Below are positions 1 through 8,380 of a stretch of DNA of 64,000 bases, piece after piece. The notes under the pieces were generated by a model. It was given only the letters and a program-made list of their open reading frames with translations. It did not search any database and had not been told where the DNA came from. Both the position numbers and the translations under genes were made by a program. This DNA comes from Mannheimia granulomatis (GTDB lineage Bacteria > Pseudomonadota > Gammaproteobacteria > Enterobacterales > Pasteurellaceae): contig NZ_CP015030.1 of assembly GCF_011455695.1 (NCBI RefSeq), forward strand, positions 868,001 through 932,000. The letters are read 5' to 3'. Positions within the stretch are counted from its first letter, which is position 1. Each line of letters begins with the position of its first letter.

Positions 1-722
1 CTGCAAGCTCAAAAGCTTTCTTAAATGATTTGGCAAATGCGGTTTCTTTTGTAGTGAAAGTGGTTATTGCCTTTGCACCAATCGGGGTATTTGGCTTAGT
101 TGCTGAAACTGTTGCTGTTAACGGTTTAGATGCATTTGAGGGTTATGCCCGATTATTGTTTGTATTAGTAGGCGCAATGTTATTTGTTGCACTCGTACTC
201 AACCCTTTATTAGTATTTTGGAAAATTCGTCGCAATCCATATCCACTCACGTTCACTTGCTTGCGTGAAAGTGGCGTGACGGCATTCTTTACACGTAGTT
301 CAGCTGCAAATATTCCGGTAAATATGAATCTTGCAAAACGCTTGGGTATTCGCGATGAAATCGCTTCAGTTGCTATCCCATTGGGTGCAACTATTAATAT
401 GGCAGGTGCGGCAATTACCGTTACCGTGTTAACTTTAGCTGCAGCTTATACTCAGGGTATTCAGCCTGATTTTGCAACTGCATTGTTATTAAGCGTAGTT
501 GCTTCAATTTGTGCATGTGGTGCATCTGGTGTTGCAGGTGGTTCACTATTATTAATTCCATTAGCTTGTAGCTTATTTAGCATTCCAAATGATATTGCAG
601 CACAAGTAATTGGTGTAGGTTTTGTTATCGGTGTTATTCAAGATTCTGTTGAAACAGCATTAAACTCCTCAACTGACGTATTATTTACTGCAGCAGTAAG
701 CTATGCAGAAGATCAAAAATAA
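1..722 (+). CDS. sstT: Serine/threonine:Na+ symporter SstT (3' part)
   Basis: Inner-membrane symporter that takes up serine and threonine with sodium. The frame is open from the window edge (first full codon at base 3), so the 5' end lies outside; about 239 C-terminal residues remain of a protein usually near 410. A TTG at 30 is only an internal codon. The part seen covers the second half of the dicarboxylate/amino-acid:cation symporter fold. It has long hydrophobic segments, the serine-rich stretch [13 protein letters not shown], the [10 protein letters not shown] motif, and the ending [20 protein letters not shown] that is typical of SstT. A strong terminator follows. Identity is sure; the truncation is only the edge of the window. 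Confidence 0.95.
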   Translation, partial: ASSKAFLNDLANAVSFVVKVVIAFAPIGVFGLVAETVAVNGLDAFEGYARLLFVLVGAMLFVALVLNPLLVFWKIRRNPYPLTFTCLRESGVTAFFTRSSAANIPVNMNLAKRLGIRDEIASVAIPLGATINMAGAAITVTVLTLAAAYTQGIQPDFATALLLSVVASICACGASGVAGGSLLLIPLACSLFSIPNDIAAQVIGVGFVIGVIQDSVETALNSSTDVLFTAAVSYAEDQK

Positions 723-738
723 TCAGATTTGAAACAAG

Positions 739-765
739 GGCAGACTTCGGTCTGCCTTTCTTTTT
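739..765 (+). terminator. Rho-independent terminator of sstT
   Basis: A perfect 7-bp stem GGCAGAC/GTCTGCC around a TTCG tetraloop (739-756) is followed by a T-rich tract to 765. It lies 17 bases after the sstT stop. Confidence 0.93.
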
Positions 766-773
766 GCAACTAT

Positions 774-795
774 TTTTGTGAGCTTGCTCGAAAAA
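774..795 (+). promoter_or_regulatory. Candidate CRP-S (Sxy-dependent competence) site of comEC
   Basis: T-tract, TGTGA, six bases, TCGAA, A-tract. This is close to the Pasteurellaceae competence element (TGCGA-N6-TCGCA between T and A runs) that needs CRP plus Sxy. It lies about 75 bases before comEC, and rec2/comEC belongs to that regulon in Haemophilus influenzae. A TATAAA at 822-827 may be the -10, which would put the site centre near -49, not the standard -41.5 or -61.5. Each half-site has one mismatch, so this is a candidate only. Confidence 0.5.
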
Positions 796-860
796 TTTAA
801 AATCCTTTCTGAAAATCTTGGTATAAAACGGCATACTCAAACAAAAATTGAGTAGCTGGT

Positions 861-3155
861 ATGAATTTAGACCGTTTTTGCATTTTCCTAACCTTACTTC
901 ATTTGCCAATTCTGTTTCTGCCGAAAGAATTCCTGTTTTGTGGCGTTCTATCGGGAATTTTAATTGGGTGTGTGGGTGTTTTTTATCGAGATACGCTGAT
1001 TTTTTTACTTGGTTTTTTACTGTGTATTAGCTATGCTCAAGTAGACCAAATTGCAAAAAATGCAGAAAATATAACCGCTATTAAAGCTCTTAAATCGTTT
1101 GAAATTACTCAAATTTTAAAACAAACCGATTATCAAACTGCGATAGCCAAATTGGAATCAGGAGATAAAATTTATCTAAGCTGGCAAGCTGAACAATCCT
1201 TGGAATTAAACCAACATTACCGTGCTGAATTGACTATCCGTCCTATTTCAGCTCGTAGTAATCTCGGTAATTTTGATCGTCAAAAATGGTATTTTGCTCA
1301 AAATATCACAAAAACAGCAACGGTGAAAAAAGCAGAAAAATTAAATATACGCGTCAGTTCTTTTCGGACAAAGTGGCTTAATAGAGCAAAAAAACAGACA
1401 GAAGATTTAGTTACTCAAGGGCTATTATTAGCTTTGGCATTTGGAGAGCGGGCTTGGCTTAGTTCCTTCCATTGGGAAGCTTTTCAAAAAACCGCAACTG
1501 CCCATTTAATTGCGATTTCAGGCTTGCATATTGCACTTGCAATGGCATTTGGTTTTTATCTTGCTAAAGGCATACAATGGTTATTGTTGAGCTCTCGTAT
1601 TCCACTATTACAGGCGGTCGGATTTTCTTATTTATTTACCAGAATATGTGGTTTCCTTTTTGCCTTTAGTTATAGTTATTTAGCGGGCTTTGCGATACCG
1701 ACAGTAAGGGCATTGCTGGCAATTAGCTTTGTCTTACTGTGCCAATTTTGCCGCCGCCATTACACCGCGTGGCAATTTTGGTGGCGGGTAGTGGCTTTAT
1801 TAATAGTGCTTGATCCACGCACATTACTGTCAGATAGTTTTTGGCTCTCAATTTTGGCCGTTGCCAGTCTGATTGTATGGTATCAATTCTTCCCACTTTC
1901 TCGTTTTATTCACTTTGAAAATAGAAAAGAAATCAGCAAATTTTTGCCTCAATTTAGCCGCTTGTTGCTCTCTTTATTTCATCTACAAATCGGTATTTGG
2001 TTGATATTTTCACCGGTTCAACTCTATTTTTTCCAAGGTATCTCGCCTTTTGCTTTAATTGCTAACTTAATTATTGTGCCTTTATACAGCTTTTTCCTTG
2101 TGCCTCTTATTCTATTTAGCTTGCTGAGTGATGACCTTTTTTCTACTTGGCAACTTGCCGATTTATTAAGTCGTAGCAGTTTAGCTTTGTTAGCTCCGCT
2201 CACCGATTTTTGGTGGGATTTAAGCTATAGGCAACAATGGCATTTACTTTCCGTTAATCTATTGATTTTATTGCTGGTCTACTGCAAATCTTATAACTTG
2301 CGATATCTAAAATGGTTACAAGCATTTACAGTGGCTTTGTCGCTTAATTTAAGCTTTTATTTTCCAAAGCTATTACCGCAAGCAAAAACAGAGTGGATCA
2401 CTTTTGATGTTGGACAAGGTTTAGCCATGGCATTGGTTTATGAAGGTAATAAGGCAGTGCTTTATGATAGCGGAGCAAGTTGGCAATCTGCAGATGGGAG
2501 TGTGAATTCAATGGCAAAAAATGAATTATTGCCTTATTTGAAACGCCGAGGCATTTCTGTCGAAGCTATTTTCCTAAGCCACGATGATAACGATCATTCC
2601 GGAGGCATATCCGAATTGTTACAAGTCTATCCAAACGCCCGGTTTATCAGCTCAAGCCAAATCCTTTATCGTAATATTCAATCTGAGCCTTGTATTAAAG
2701 GAAAAACGTGGCAATTTGGGCAATGGCATCTGACGGCAGTTTATCCTTCACAAATTGTTAAACAGGCGAAAAATAGAGACTCTTGCATTATTTTAGCGAA
2801 AAATGACCGCTTGCAAATATTATTTACAGGGGATTCTGGCACGGAACAAGAGCGGCAATTTGCGCCAGATGTTGGCAAAGTAGATTTTCTACAAGTTGGG
2901 CATCACGGCAGTAAAAGTAGTACAAGTGAAACGTTACTGGCTATTACCCAGCCGAAAATTGCCATCATCTCTGCGGGAAGATGGAATCCGTGGAAATTAC
3001 CCAATAACCAAATTGTAGAACGATTGACCTCAAAAGGTATTCGGGTACTAAATACAGCGGAAACGGGAATGGTAAGAATAAAATTTTACTCAAACAGTAT
3101 TGAGATTGAGCAGGGCAGACAGCCATCTTCACCATGGTATAAGCAGTATTATTAA
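861..3155 (+). CDS. comEC: DNA internalization protein ComEC/Rec2
   Basis: Inner-membrane channel that brings single-stranded DNA into the cytoplasm during natural transformation. At 764 residues it has the usual length. N-terminal membrane segments lead into an OB-like extracytoplasmic part (about 90-160). The polytopic Competence domain (about 180-480) contains HLIAISGLHIALAMA. A C-terminal metallo-beta-lactamase-like domain (about 515-764) carries the signature HDDNDHSGG near residue 574, with later FTGDSG and GHHGSKSS. The ATG at 861 is preceded only by a weak GAGTAG-type ribosome site. It stands alone between two terminators. The intact gene, a possible CRP-S site upstream and the many uptake sequences in the window all point to a transformable lineage. 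Confidence 0.96.
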   Translation: MNLDRFCIFLTLLHLPILFLPKEFLFCGVLSGILIGCVGVFYRDTLIFLLGFLLCISYAQVDQIAKNAENITAIKALKSFEITQILKQTDYQTAIAKLESGDKIYLSWQAEQSLELNQHYRAELTIRPISARSNLGNFDRQKWYFAQNITKTATVKKAEKLNIRVSSFRTKWLNRAKKQTEDLVTQGLLLALAFGERAWLSSFHWEAFQKTATAHLIAISGLHIALAMAFGFYLAKGIQWLLLSSRIPLLQAVGFSYLFTRICGFLFAFSYSYLAGFAIPTVRALLAISFVLLCQFCRRHYTAWQFWWRVVALLIVLDPRTLLSDSFWLSILAVASLIVWYQFFPLSRFIHFENRKEISKFLPQFSRLLLSLFHLQIGIWLIFSPVQLYFFQGISPFALIANLIIVPLYSFFLVPLILFSLLSDDLFSTWQLADLLSRSSLALLAPLTDFWWDLSYRQQWHLLSVNLLILLLVYCKSYNLRYLKWLQAFTVALSLNLSFYFPKLLPQAKTEWITFDVGQGLAMALVYEGNKAVLYDSGASWQSADGSVNSMAKNELLPYLKRRGISVEAIFLSHDDNDHSGGISELLQVYPNARFISSSQILYRNIQSEPCIKGKTWQFGQWHLTAVYPSQIVKQAKNRDSCIILAKNDRLQILFTGDSGTEQERQFAPDVGKVDFLQVGHHGSKSSTSETLLAITQPKIAIISAGRWNPWKLPNNQIVERLTSKGIRVLNTAETGMVRIKFYSNSIEIEQGRQPSSPWYKQYY

Positions 3156-3190
3156 AAAACCCTTTGAATTAAATTCAAAGGGAATTTTTA
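3154..3190. terminator. Bidirectional terminator between comEC and queA
   Basis: An 11-bp inverted repeat (CCCTTTGAATT at 3160-3170 with its complement at 3172-3182) has an A run before it and a T-rich run after it. It can therefore end both converging transcripts. It starts at the comEC stop codon. Confidence 0.85.
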
Positions 3191-3191
3191 G

Positions 3192-4277
3192 TTACGGTAT
3201 ATCATTTAATGCATTTGGGTTTTTATTGATGAACATAGCATCACCATAACTGAAAAAACGGTACTGTTTTTCAACGGCGTGAGCATAAGCATTCATCGTG
3301 TTTTTATAGCCGGCAAAAGCAGAAACCAACATTATCAGAGTAGATTCAGGTAAATGGAAATTGGTCACTAATGCATCAACCACTTTAAACGTTTTACCCG
3401 GATAAAGGAAAATGGCAGTATCAGAGAAAAATGGAGCGATTAATTTACCCTCGGATTCAGCTGCTTGAGCTGCACTTTCCACTGATCGAACAGAGGTGGT
3501 TCCTACTGCAATCACACGTTTACCGCTAGCTTTGGTTGCCAGAATTTTATCGACTACCTCTTGGCTTACCTCCGCATATTCTGCGTGCATTTTATGTGCC
3601 TCAATAGTATCAACACGCACCGGCTGGAAAGTTCCTGCTCCTACGTGTAAGGTCACAAAGGCAATATCCACGCCTTTCGCTTTTAGTTTTTCCAACATCG
3701 CATTATCAAAATGCAAGCCGGCAGTTGGAGCTGCGACCGCACCTAACACTTTACTATAAACAGTTTGATAACGTTCTTGGTCGGCATCTTCATCAGGACG
3801 GTCGATATAAGGTGGCAGAGGCATGTGTCCTGCTTGCTGTAATAAATCAAACAACGGGGTGTTCGCATTAAATTCCAGCTCAAATAGCGTATCGTGGCGG
3901 GCAACCATTTTGGCAATAAAGCCGTTTCCTTCGCCTAATTTGTCTTCACCAAAAATCAGCTCAGCTCCTTCTTTCGGGGCTTTTGAGGCTTTAACGTGAG
4001 CTAAACAACGATGTTCATCTAACACGCGTTCTACTAAGGCCTCTACTTTACCTCCACTCGGTTTACGCCCATACAGGCGAGCTGGAATCACACGAGTGTT
4101 ATTAAAAATTAATAAATCGCCAGCGTTGATATGACCAAATAAATCAGTAAATTGCTGATCGGCAAATTTTCCCGTTTCTCCGTTTAAATGCAGCAAACGG
4201 CTGGCAGAACGTTCAGCTGTCGGGTAGCGAGCAATCAGCTCATCGGGCAAATCAAAATGAAAGTCTGAAACTAACAC
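3192..4277 (-). CDS. queA: tRNA preQ1(34) S-adenosylmethionine ribosyltransferase-isomerase QueA
   Basis: Moves the ribosyl part of S-adenosylmethionine to preQ1 at the wobble position of tRNAs, giving epoxyqueuosine (queuosine pathway, cytoplasm). At 361 residues it matches the family length (about 350-360). Family blocks seen: [14 protein letters not shown] near the N terminus, [13 protein letters not shown] (about 60), [11 protein letters not shown] (about 150), APTAGLHFD (about 188) and [11 protein letters not shown] (about 217). It starts with GTG at 4277; no earlier start fits the family. It is a single gene facing comEC; its 3' terminator is shared with comEC. Confidence 0.97.
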   Translation of the reverse strand: MLVSDFHFDLPDELIARYPTAERSASRLLHLNGETGKFADQQFTDLFGHINAGDLLIFNNTRVIPARLYGRKPSGGKVEALVERVLDEHRCLAHVKASKAPKEGAELIFGEDKLGEGNGFIAKMVARHDTLFELEFNANTPLFDLLQQAGHMPLPPYIDRPDEDADQERYQTVYSKVLGAVAAPTAGLHFDNAMLEKLKAKGVDIAFVTLHVGAGTFQPVRVDTIEAHKMHAEYAEVSQEVVDKILATKASGKRVIAVGTTSVRSVESAAQAAESEGKLIAPFFSDTAIFLYPGKTFKVVDALVTNFHLPESTLIMLVSAFAGYKNTMNAYAHAVEKQYRFFSYGDAMFINKNPNALNDIP

Positions 4278-4324
4278 GGTTATCCTATCTCTTTAAAATC
4301 ATAAAAATGGCGGTGATGATAGCA

Positions 4325-4354
4325 TAAAAAACAGCATAGGTCAGGAATCTATGC
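4325..4354 (-). terminator. Terminator of the purE-asparaginase-purK operon
   Basis: Read on the minus strand, a GCATAG/CTATGC stem (4334-4339 with 4349-4354) is followed by TGTTTTTT. It lies about 30 bases after the purK stop. Confidence 0.7.
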
Positions 4355-4385
4355 CATTCATAAAAGAGGATTTGCAAAGTTTCGC

Positions 4386-5489
4386 TTAATTTTGACCGCT
4401 TGTTTTTAGCTTTTTAATCGCCCAATCAAGTCCTGAATTAAAATCTTCAGTTAAATTTGGGCGGAGTTGTTCGAGTAAGTCAATCAGTACCTTTTTATCG
4501 GGGTGGGTGAGGTTGATGTGCCCCACTTTTCTGCCGGCTCGGACTTCTTTACCATACCAATGCAGTTGTGCAAAAGGCAGGTTTAACCATTGGTTAGAAT
4601 GTTCAATGCCAATGAGGTTTACCATCACGCTTGGGGCAATTTGTTGCAATTGCGGGGTTGGTAAATCAAGTAATGCACGCAAATGCAGCTCAAATTGGCT
4701 GATAGAACATCCGAGTTGGGTCCAATGGCCACTATTATGAACACGAGGAGCTAGCTCGTTAATCAGCAATTGATCGCCTACAACAAAGCATTCCATTGCC
4801 ATTACACCGATATAATCTAGCTCTTGCATGACTGAACTGAGCATCTGTTCGGCTTGTTGTTGGTAAATGGCTTGATTTGGTAAATTTACATCAGAAACGG
4901 AATAACGCAAAATACCGTTTTGCTGTAAGTTGTGAGAAATCGGGTAGAAGCGAGTTGAACCATCACGGAACCTTGCCCCAACTACTGAAATTTCACCATC
5001 AAAAGGGATAAATTTTTCTGCAATCACTTCGCCGAATAAATCTTCAGTAATTTGATTAACGGATGTTTCTGTCACAATCCATTGTCCACGTCCGTCATAA
5101 CCGCCAGAACGGCGTTTTACTACCACCTTTTCACCGATATTTTGGAAAATCTGTTGCCATTGTTCGGCACTTTCTACTAATTGCCACGGGGAAGTAGCTA
5201 AACCAAGTCGGTCGAGTAGCGATTTTTGTGTGAAGCGGTCTGCCAAGCAACCAAATACAGCTAAATTCACGAAATTTTTGTGATTGCCGAGCAGTTGAGT
5301 TAATGGCGTATCTGCCCAACGCTCAATTTCAGCGGTAATAATGCTGTTAGGTTCAATGTCAAACACCGGCGTATCAAAAGCAAGCGGTTTGACTTCAATA
5401 TCCAATGGCGCGCCGGCGTAGCGTAACATTCTGCCAAGTTGACCGTTACCTAACACATAAATTGGGGGGTAAATGGTACTTTTTTGCAT
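4386..5489 (-). CDS. purK: N5-carboxyaminoimidazole ribonucleotide synthase PurK
   Basis: Uses ATP and bicarbonate to carboxylate aminoimidazole ribonucleotide on N5. PurE then moves the carboxyl group to carbon 4 (de novo purine synthesis). 367 residues; ATP-grasp fold. Seen: the N-terminal GNGQLGRMLRYAG dinucleotide-type loop, the ATP-binding VVVKRRSGGYDGRGQ (about 122), and the metal-binding FVVGDQLLINELAPRVHNSGH (about 245-265). It is the last gene of an operon with purE and an asparaginase: the asparaginase stop is 19 bases upstream. E. coli has purE and purK directly adjacent; here another gene lies between them. Confidence 0.96.
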   Translation of the reverse strand: MQKSTIYPPIYVLGNGQLGRMLRYAGAPLDIEVKPLAFDTPVFDIEPNSIITAEIERWADTPLTQLLGNHKNFVNLAVFGCLADRFTQKSLLDRLGLATSPWQLVESAEQWQQIFQNIGEKVVVKRRSGGYDGRGQWIVTETSVNQITEDLFGEVIAEKFIPFDGEISVVGARFRDGSTRFYPISHNLQQNGILRYSVSDVNLPNQAIYQQQAEQMLSSVMQELDYIGVMAMECFVVGDQLLINELAPRVHNSGHWTQLGCSISQFELHLRALLDLPTPQLQQIAPSVMVNLIGIEHSNQWLNLPFAQLHWYGKEVRAGRKVGHINLTHPDKKVLIDLLEQLRPNLTEDFNSGLDWAIKKLKTSGQN

Positions 5490-5508
5490 ATTTATTGTTC
5501 TCGAAAAA

Positions 5509-6474
5509 TTAAAAGTAGTCAGGTAATGGTTTGTCTAGTTTTTGATTCAGTAATACCATTAACTTGATACGGGCTTTTTGTCCGCTTAATCCTTTGGTAA
5601 AAATTACGCCTTTTGGTTTTAGCTGCTTTCCACCACCGACATAATCATACACATCTTGGGTAATACCATTGAACGCGCGGGAAACTATCACGATAGGAAT
5701 TTTAGCTTGTAATAGCGCCTCAAGACCATCTAAGCAGCTTGGAGGAAGATTACCTGCGCCTAAGGCTTCGATAACCACACCATCGCAACAGCTTTTTGCG
5801 AGTTGTTCAAGTAAAAAGCTATCCATACCTGCGTATGCTTTAAGTAGCTGTACGTTATTTTTAGTTAGCGTTTCAATTGGGAAGCGCTCGTAAGCGGTCA
5901 ATTTTTGGAAAAAAATGACTGAATTTTTGCTGACTAAACCGCAAGGTCCAAATGTTGGTGTTTGGAATGTCGCTACATTGGTCGTATGAGTTTTGGTGAC
6001 AAATTTAGCATGATGGATTTCATCATTCATCACAACTAAAACCCCTTTGTCCTTGCTTTCTTCATTTAATGCAACCAAAATTGCACTTTGTAGGTTGATT
6101 AAACCATCTGAGCCTAGCTCGTTACTTGAACGCATGGCTCCGGTAATGACAATAGGAACATTTACACTTAAGGCTAAATCTAGAAAATAAGAAGTTTCTT
6201 CTAAGGTGTCGGTTCCGTGCGTAATGACAATAGCATCCATATTTTCTTTTAAAACAGCTTCTTCAATACGCTGTTTTAAAAGCTGCCAATGTTTAATATT
6301 TATGTGCGGAGAGGGCACATTAAATAAGGATTCTTGGCTTAATTTTGCCGGATGATTTAAACGTTCTAGCGAGGCTAATAAAGGATTTTCTGTAGAAGGA
6401 GCGACTTTTCCATCTTTTCCTTCTTGCATTGAGATTGTTCCACCGGTGTGGATTATTAATAATTTTTTGGACAT
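5509..6474 (-). CDS. L-asparaginase, cytoplasmic form
   Basis: Hydrolyses asparagine to aspartate and ammonia. 321 residues. The two active-site threonine motifs are clear: IHTGGTIS at residues 8-15 and VITHGTDTLEET near residue 83, followed by ITGAMRSSNELGSDG. No signal peptide is seen, so it should act in the cytoplasm, although the GAMRSSNELGSDG block resembles the type II branch. It starts 6 bases after the purE stop with no clear ribosome site, which suggests translational coupling. It therefore sits inside the purE-purK operon behind the PurR box. Supply of aspartate for purine synthesis is a reasonable but unproven link. The ansA versus ansB name cannot be settled from sequence alone. 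Confidence 0.9.
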   Translation of the reverse strand: MSKKLLIIHTGGTISMQEGKDGKVAPSTENPLLASLERLNHPAKLSQESLFNVPSPHINIKHWQLLKQRIEEAVLKENMDAIVITHGTDTLEETSYFLDLALSVNVPIVITGAMRSSNELGSDGLINLQSAILVALNEESKDKGVLVVMNDEIHHAKFVTKTHTTNVATFQTPTFGPCGLVSKNSVIFFQKLTAYERFPIETLTKNNVQLLKAYAGMDSFLLEQLAKSCCDGVVIEALGAGNLPPSCLDGLEALLQAKIPIVIVSRAFNGITQDVYDYVGGGKQLKPKGVIFTKGLSGQKARIKLMVLLNQKLDKPLPDYF

Positions 6475-6480
6475 TTCTAT

Positions 6481-6978
6481 TTATTTAACACGAGGATCTG
6501 GATTATCTAATATAAGCTGTGTTTGTGTTTTGCGAAACATATTTAATTTTTCTGCAATTTCTGGGTTAAACATTGCTAAAATTTGCGCAGCCAATAAAGC
6601 CGCATTTGCCGCACCGGAAGGACCAATTGCGAGAGTTCCAACCGGAATGCCTTTGGGCATTTGCACAATAGAGTAGAGGCTATCTATACCACTTAGCATC
6701 GAGCTTTTTACTGGCACCCCCAATACAGGCACAATCGTTTTCGCTGCAATCATACCGGGTAAGTGGGCTGCCCCTCCTGCACCTGCAATGATCACTTTAT
6801 ATCCATTAGACTGTGCCGTTTCTGAGAAAGAAAATAGTTTATCAGGGGTACGGTGAGCAGATACCACTTCAACATGGTAGGCTAAACCGAATTGGTCTAA
6901 AATTTGTGTTGCTTCAGACATGGTTGTCCAATCACTTTTAGATCCCATCACGATTGCAATTTCAGCTTTCTTTGGCAT
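6481..6978 (-). CDS. purE: N5-carboxyaminoimidazole ribonucleotide mutase PurE
   Basis: Moves the carboxyl group of N5-CAIR to carbon 4 in purine synthesis, after PurK. 165 residues, the normal length for class I PurE. Signatures: VMGSKSDW at the phosphate-binding loop (about 10-17), SAHRTPD (about 40), [13 protein letters not shown] (about 66-78) and [15 protein letters not shown]. The ATG has a good AAGGA site. It is the first gene of the purE-asparaginase-purK operon, and a perfect PurR-type palindrome lies about 50 bases upstream. Confidence 0.97.
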   Translation of the reverse strand: MPKKAEIAIVMGSKSDWTTMSEATQILDQFGLAYHVEVVSAHRTPDKLFSFSETAQSNGYKVIIAGAGGAAHLPGMIAAKTIVPVLGVPVKSSMLSGIDSLYSIVQMPKGIPVGTLAIGPSGAANAALLAAQILAMFNPEIAEKLNMFRKTQTQLILDNPDPRVK

Positions 6979-7024
6979 TTTAAATCCTTATCTTGCTAAT
7001 GTAAAACAACATAATAATAACACA

Positions 7025-7044
7025 TAAAGCAAACGTTTGCTTTA
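7025..7044. promoter_or_regulatory. PurR operator of purE
   Basis: A perfect 20-bp palindrome, TAAAGCAAAC and its complement, contains the GCAAACGTTTGC core of PurR boxes. It lies 47 bases before the purE start, in the position expected for repression by PurR with hypoxanthine or guanine. Confidence 0.88.
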
Positions 7045-7077
7045 GCATTTGTAGAAATAAGGCAAATTTTAGGGCTG

Positions 7078-7105
7078 TTATCTGTTGGTTAAAATATGAT
7101 ATAAT
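7078..7105 (+). promoter_or_regulatory. Putative sspA promoter
   Basis: A perfect -10 TATAAT (7100-7105) lies with a weak -35 TTATCT 16 bases upstream. It is 43 bases before the sspA ATG. Confidence 0.5.
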
Positions 7106-7148
7106 CGACAACCATTTTACTTTTTTAACTTAATCATCGGAGATATAA

Positions 7149-7793
7149 ATGACGAGTAGTATAAACAAACGTTCAGTAATGACTCTTTTTTCAGATAAAC
7201 AGGATATTTATAGCCACCAAGTGCGTATTGTATTGGCAGAAAAAGGAGTTCCTTATGAAATTGAGAACGTTATGCTAGGTAGTATTTCTGAAGATCTCTT
7301 AGAGTTAAATCCTTATGGTAATATTCCAACATTAGTGGATCGTGAATTAGTCTTATTTAATCCACGTATCATTATGGAATATTTAGATGAGCGTTTTCCA
7401 CATCCGCCATTAATGCCTGTTTACCCGGTTTCCCGCGGGCAATGTCGCTTAAATATGTACCGTATTGAGCAAGATTGGTATGCACAAATTGATATTGTAA
7501 ATAAAGCTCCTGAATCGGCAGAAGGCAAAAAAGCCTTAGCTCAATTAAAAGAAGATATTTTAGCACTTTCACCTATTTTTGCCGCAAAACCTTATTTTAT
7601 GAGTGATGATTTCAGCCTTGTAGATTGCTATATCGCCCCATTATTGTGGCGTATGCAGATATTAGGCGTGAAATTTAGCGGTGCAACAGCCAAACCGATT
7701 AATGCTTATATGACTCGTGTTTTCCAACGTGATAGCTTTATTCAATCTGTGGGTGGTGAAGCACCTAAACATTTAATGGACGATAAAGATTAA
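7149..7793 (+). CDS. sspA: Stringent starvation protein A (RNA polymerase-associated)
   Basis: RNA polymerase-binding protein that alters transcription in stationary phase and starvation. 214 residues with a glutathione S-transferase fold: thioredoxin-like N-terminal half (about 10-90) and helical C-terminal half. The surface pocket Pro84-His85-Pro86, needed for SspA function in E. coli, is present at the same numbers (ERFPHPPLMP). The ATG lies behind a CGGAGAT ribosome site. Its stop overlaps the sspB start by one base, so the two are co-translated. Confidence 0.96.
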   Translation: MTSSINKRSVMTLFSDKQDIYSHQVRIVLAEKGVPYEIENVMLGSISEDLLELNPYGNIPTLVDRELVLFNPRIIMEYLDERFPHPPLMPVYPVSRGQCRLNMYRIEQDWYAQIDIVNKAPESAEGKKALAQLKEDILALSPIFAAKPYFMSDDFSLVDCYIAPLLWRMQILGVKFSGATAKPINAYMTRVFQRDSFIQSVGGEAPKHLMDDKD

Positions 7794-8188
7794 TGAAACC
7801 GTTAAGACCTTATCTTTATAATGCCTACTATAACTGGATTATTGATAACGATAACACGCCTTATCTTTTAGTTAATACCGAATATCCGGATGTAGATGTG
7901 CCAACTGAATTTATCAAAGACGGTAAAATTATTTTAAATATTTCACCACGTTCAATTGGTCAATACATTGTAGCAGAGGAGTATATTAGTTTTGGGGCTC
8001 GTTTTCAGGGAATGTTGCGCGATATTTATATTCCGTTTGGCGCCATGGAAGCAATTTATGCTCAAGAAACAGGTGATGGTGTAATGTTTCAAGATGAAGA
8101 ATATTACGTTAAAGAAGCGCATCAGACACGTACAGAGCAGCAACAGAAAGTCAAAACAAAGAAATCGACATTAAAATTAGTTAAATAA
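7793..8188 (+). CDS. sspB: ClpXP protease adaptor SspB
   Basis: Binds SsrA (tmRNA)-tagged proteins and delivers them to ClpXP. 131 residues. The N-terminal SsrA-tag-binding domain (about 1-110) begins with the family pattern RPYLYNAYYNWI. A basic, flexible tail follows and ends in LKLVK, which corresponds to the ClpX-binding (XB) motif LRVVK of E. coli. It starts within the sspA stop codon (TAATG). Shorter than the E. coli protein (165), mainly in the linker. A uptake-sequence hairpin ends the operon. Confidence 0.95.
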   Translation: MKPLRPYLYNAYYNWIIDNDNTPYLLVNTEYPDVDVPTEFIKDGKIILNISPRSIGQYIVAEEYISFGARFQGMLRDIYIPFGAMEAIYAQETGDGVMFQDEEYYVKEAHQTRTEQQQKVKTKKSTLKLVK

Positions 8189-8207
8189 TTTAATAAATAT
8201 AATTCAT

Positions 8208-8271
8208 ACAAGCGGTTAAATTTACATGTTTTTTTGCAAAACTCATTCAAAATTTAACCGCTTGTTTGTTT
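8208..8271. terminator. Uptake-sequence inverted pair, terminator of sspAB
   Basis: Two uptake signal sequences face each other and form a perfect 16-bp inverted repeat (8208-8223 with 8250-8265), followed by TTGTTTTT. The loop carries TTTTGCAAA. Confidence 0.85.
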
Positions 8272-8337
8272 TTAAAGCAAATTTTCTGAAATTCCTCTTG
8301 CACTATTGCTTGAAATTGCTTATCTTGATTTTAATTT

Positions 8338-8355
8338 GTACTATCACAATAGTAC
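8338..8355. promoter_or_regulatory. TrpR-like operator
   Basis: Inverted repeat GTACTAT-CACA-ATAGTAC. The 7-4-7 spacing and the GTACTA core match the E. coli trp operator (GTACTAG-TTAA-CTAGTAC). It ends 25 bases before the start of the binding-protein gene. The same arms occur upstream of aroG at 28121-28142. Confidence 0.6.
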
Positions 8356-8380
8356 GATAAGTCAAATTTAGGAGAATGCT

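Noticed and set aside
848-1030. A 60-codon frame overlapping the start of comEC
   Set aside because: It lies in another frame over the conserved N terminus of ComEC and has no support of its own.
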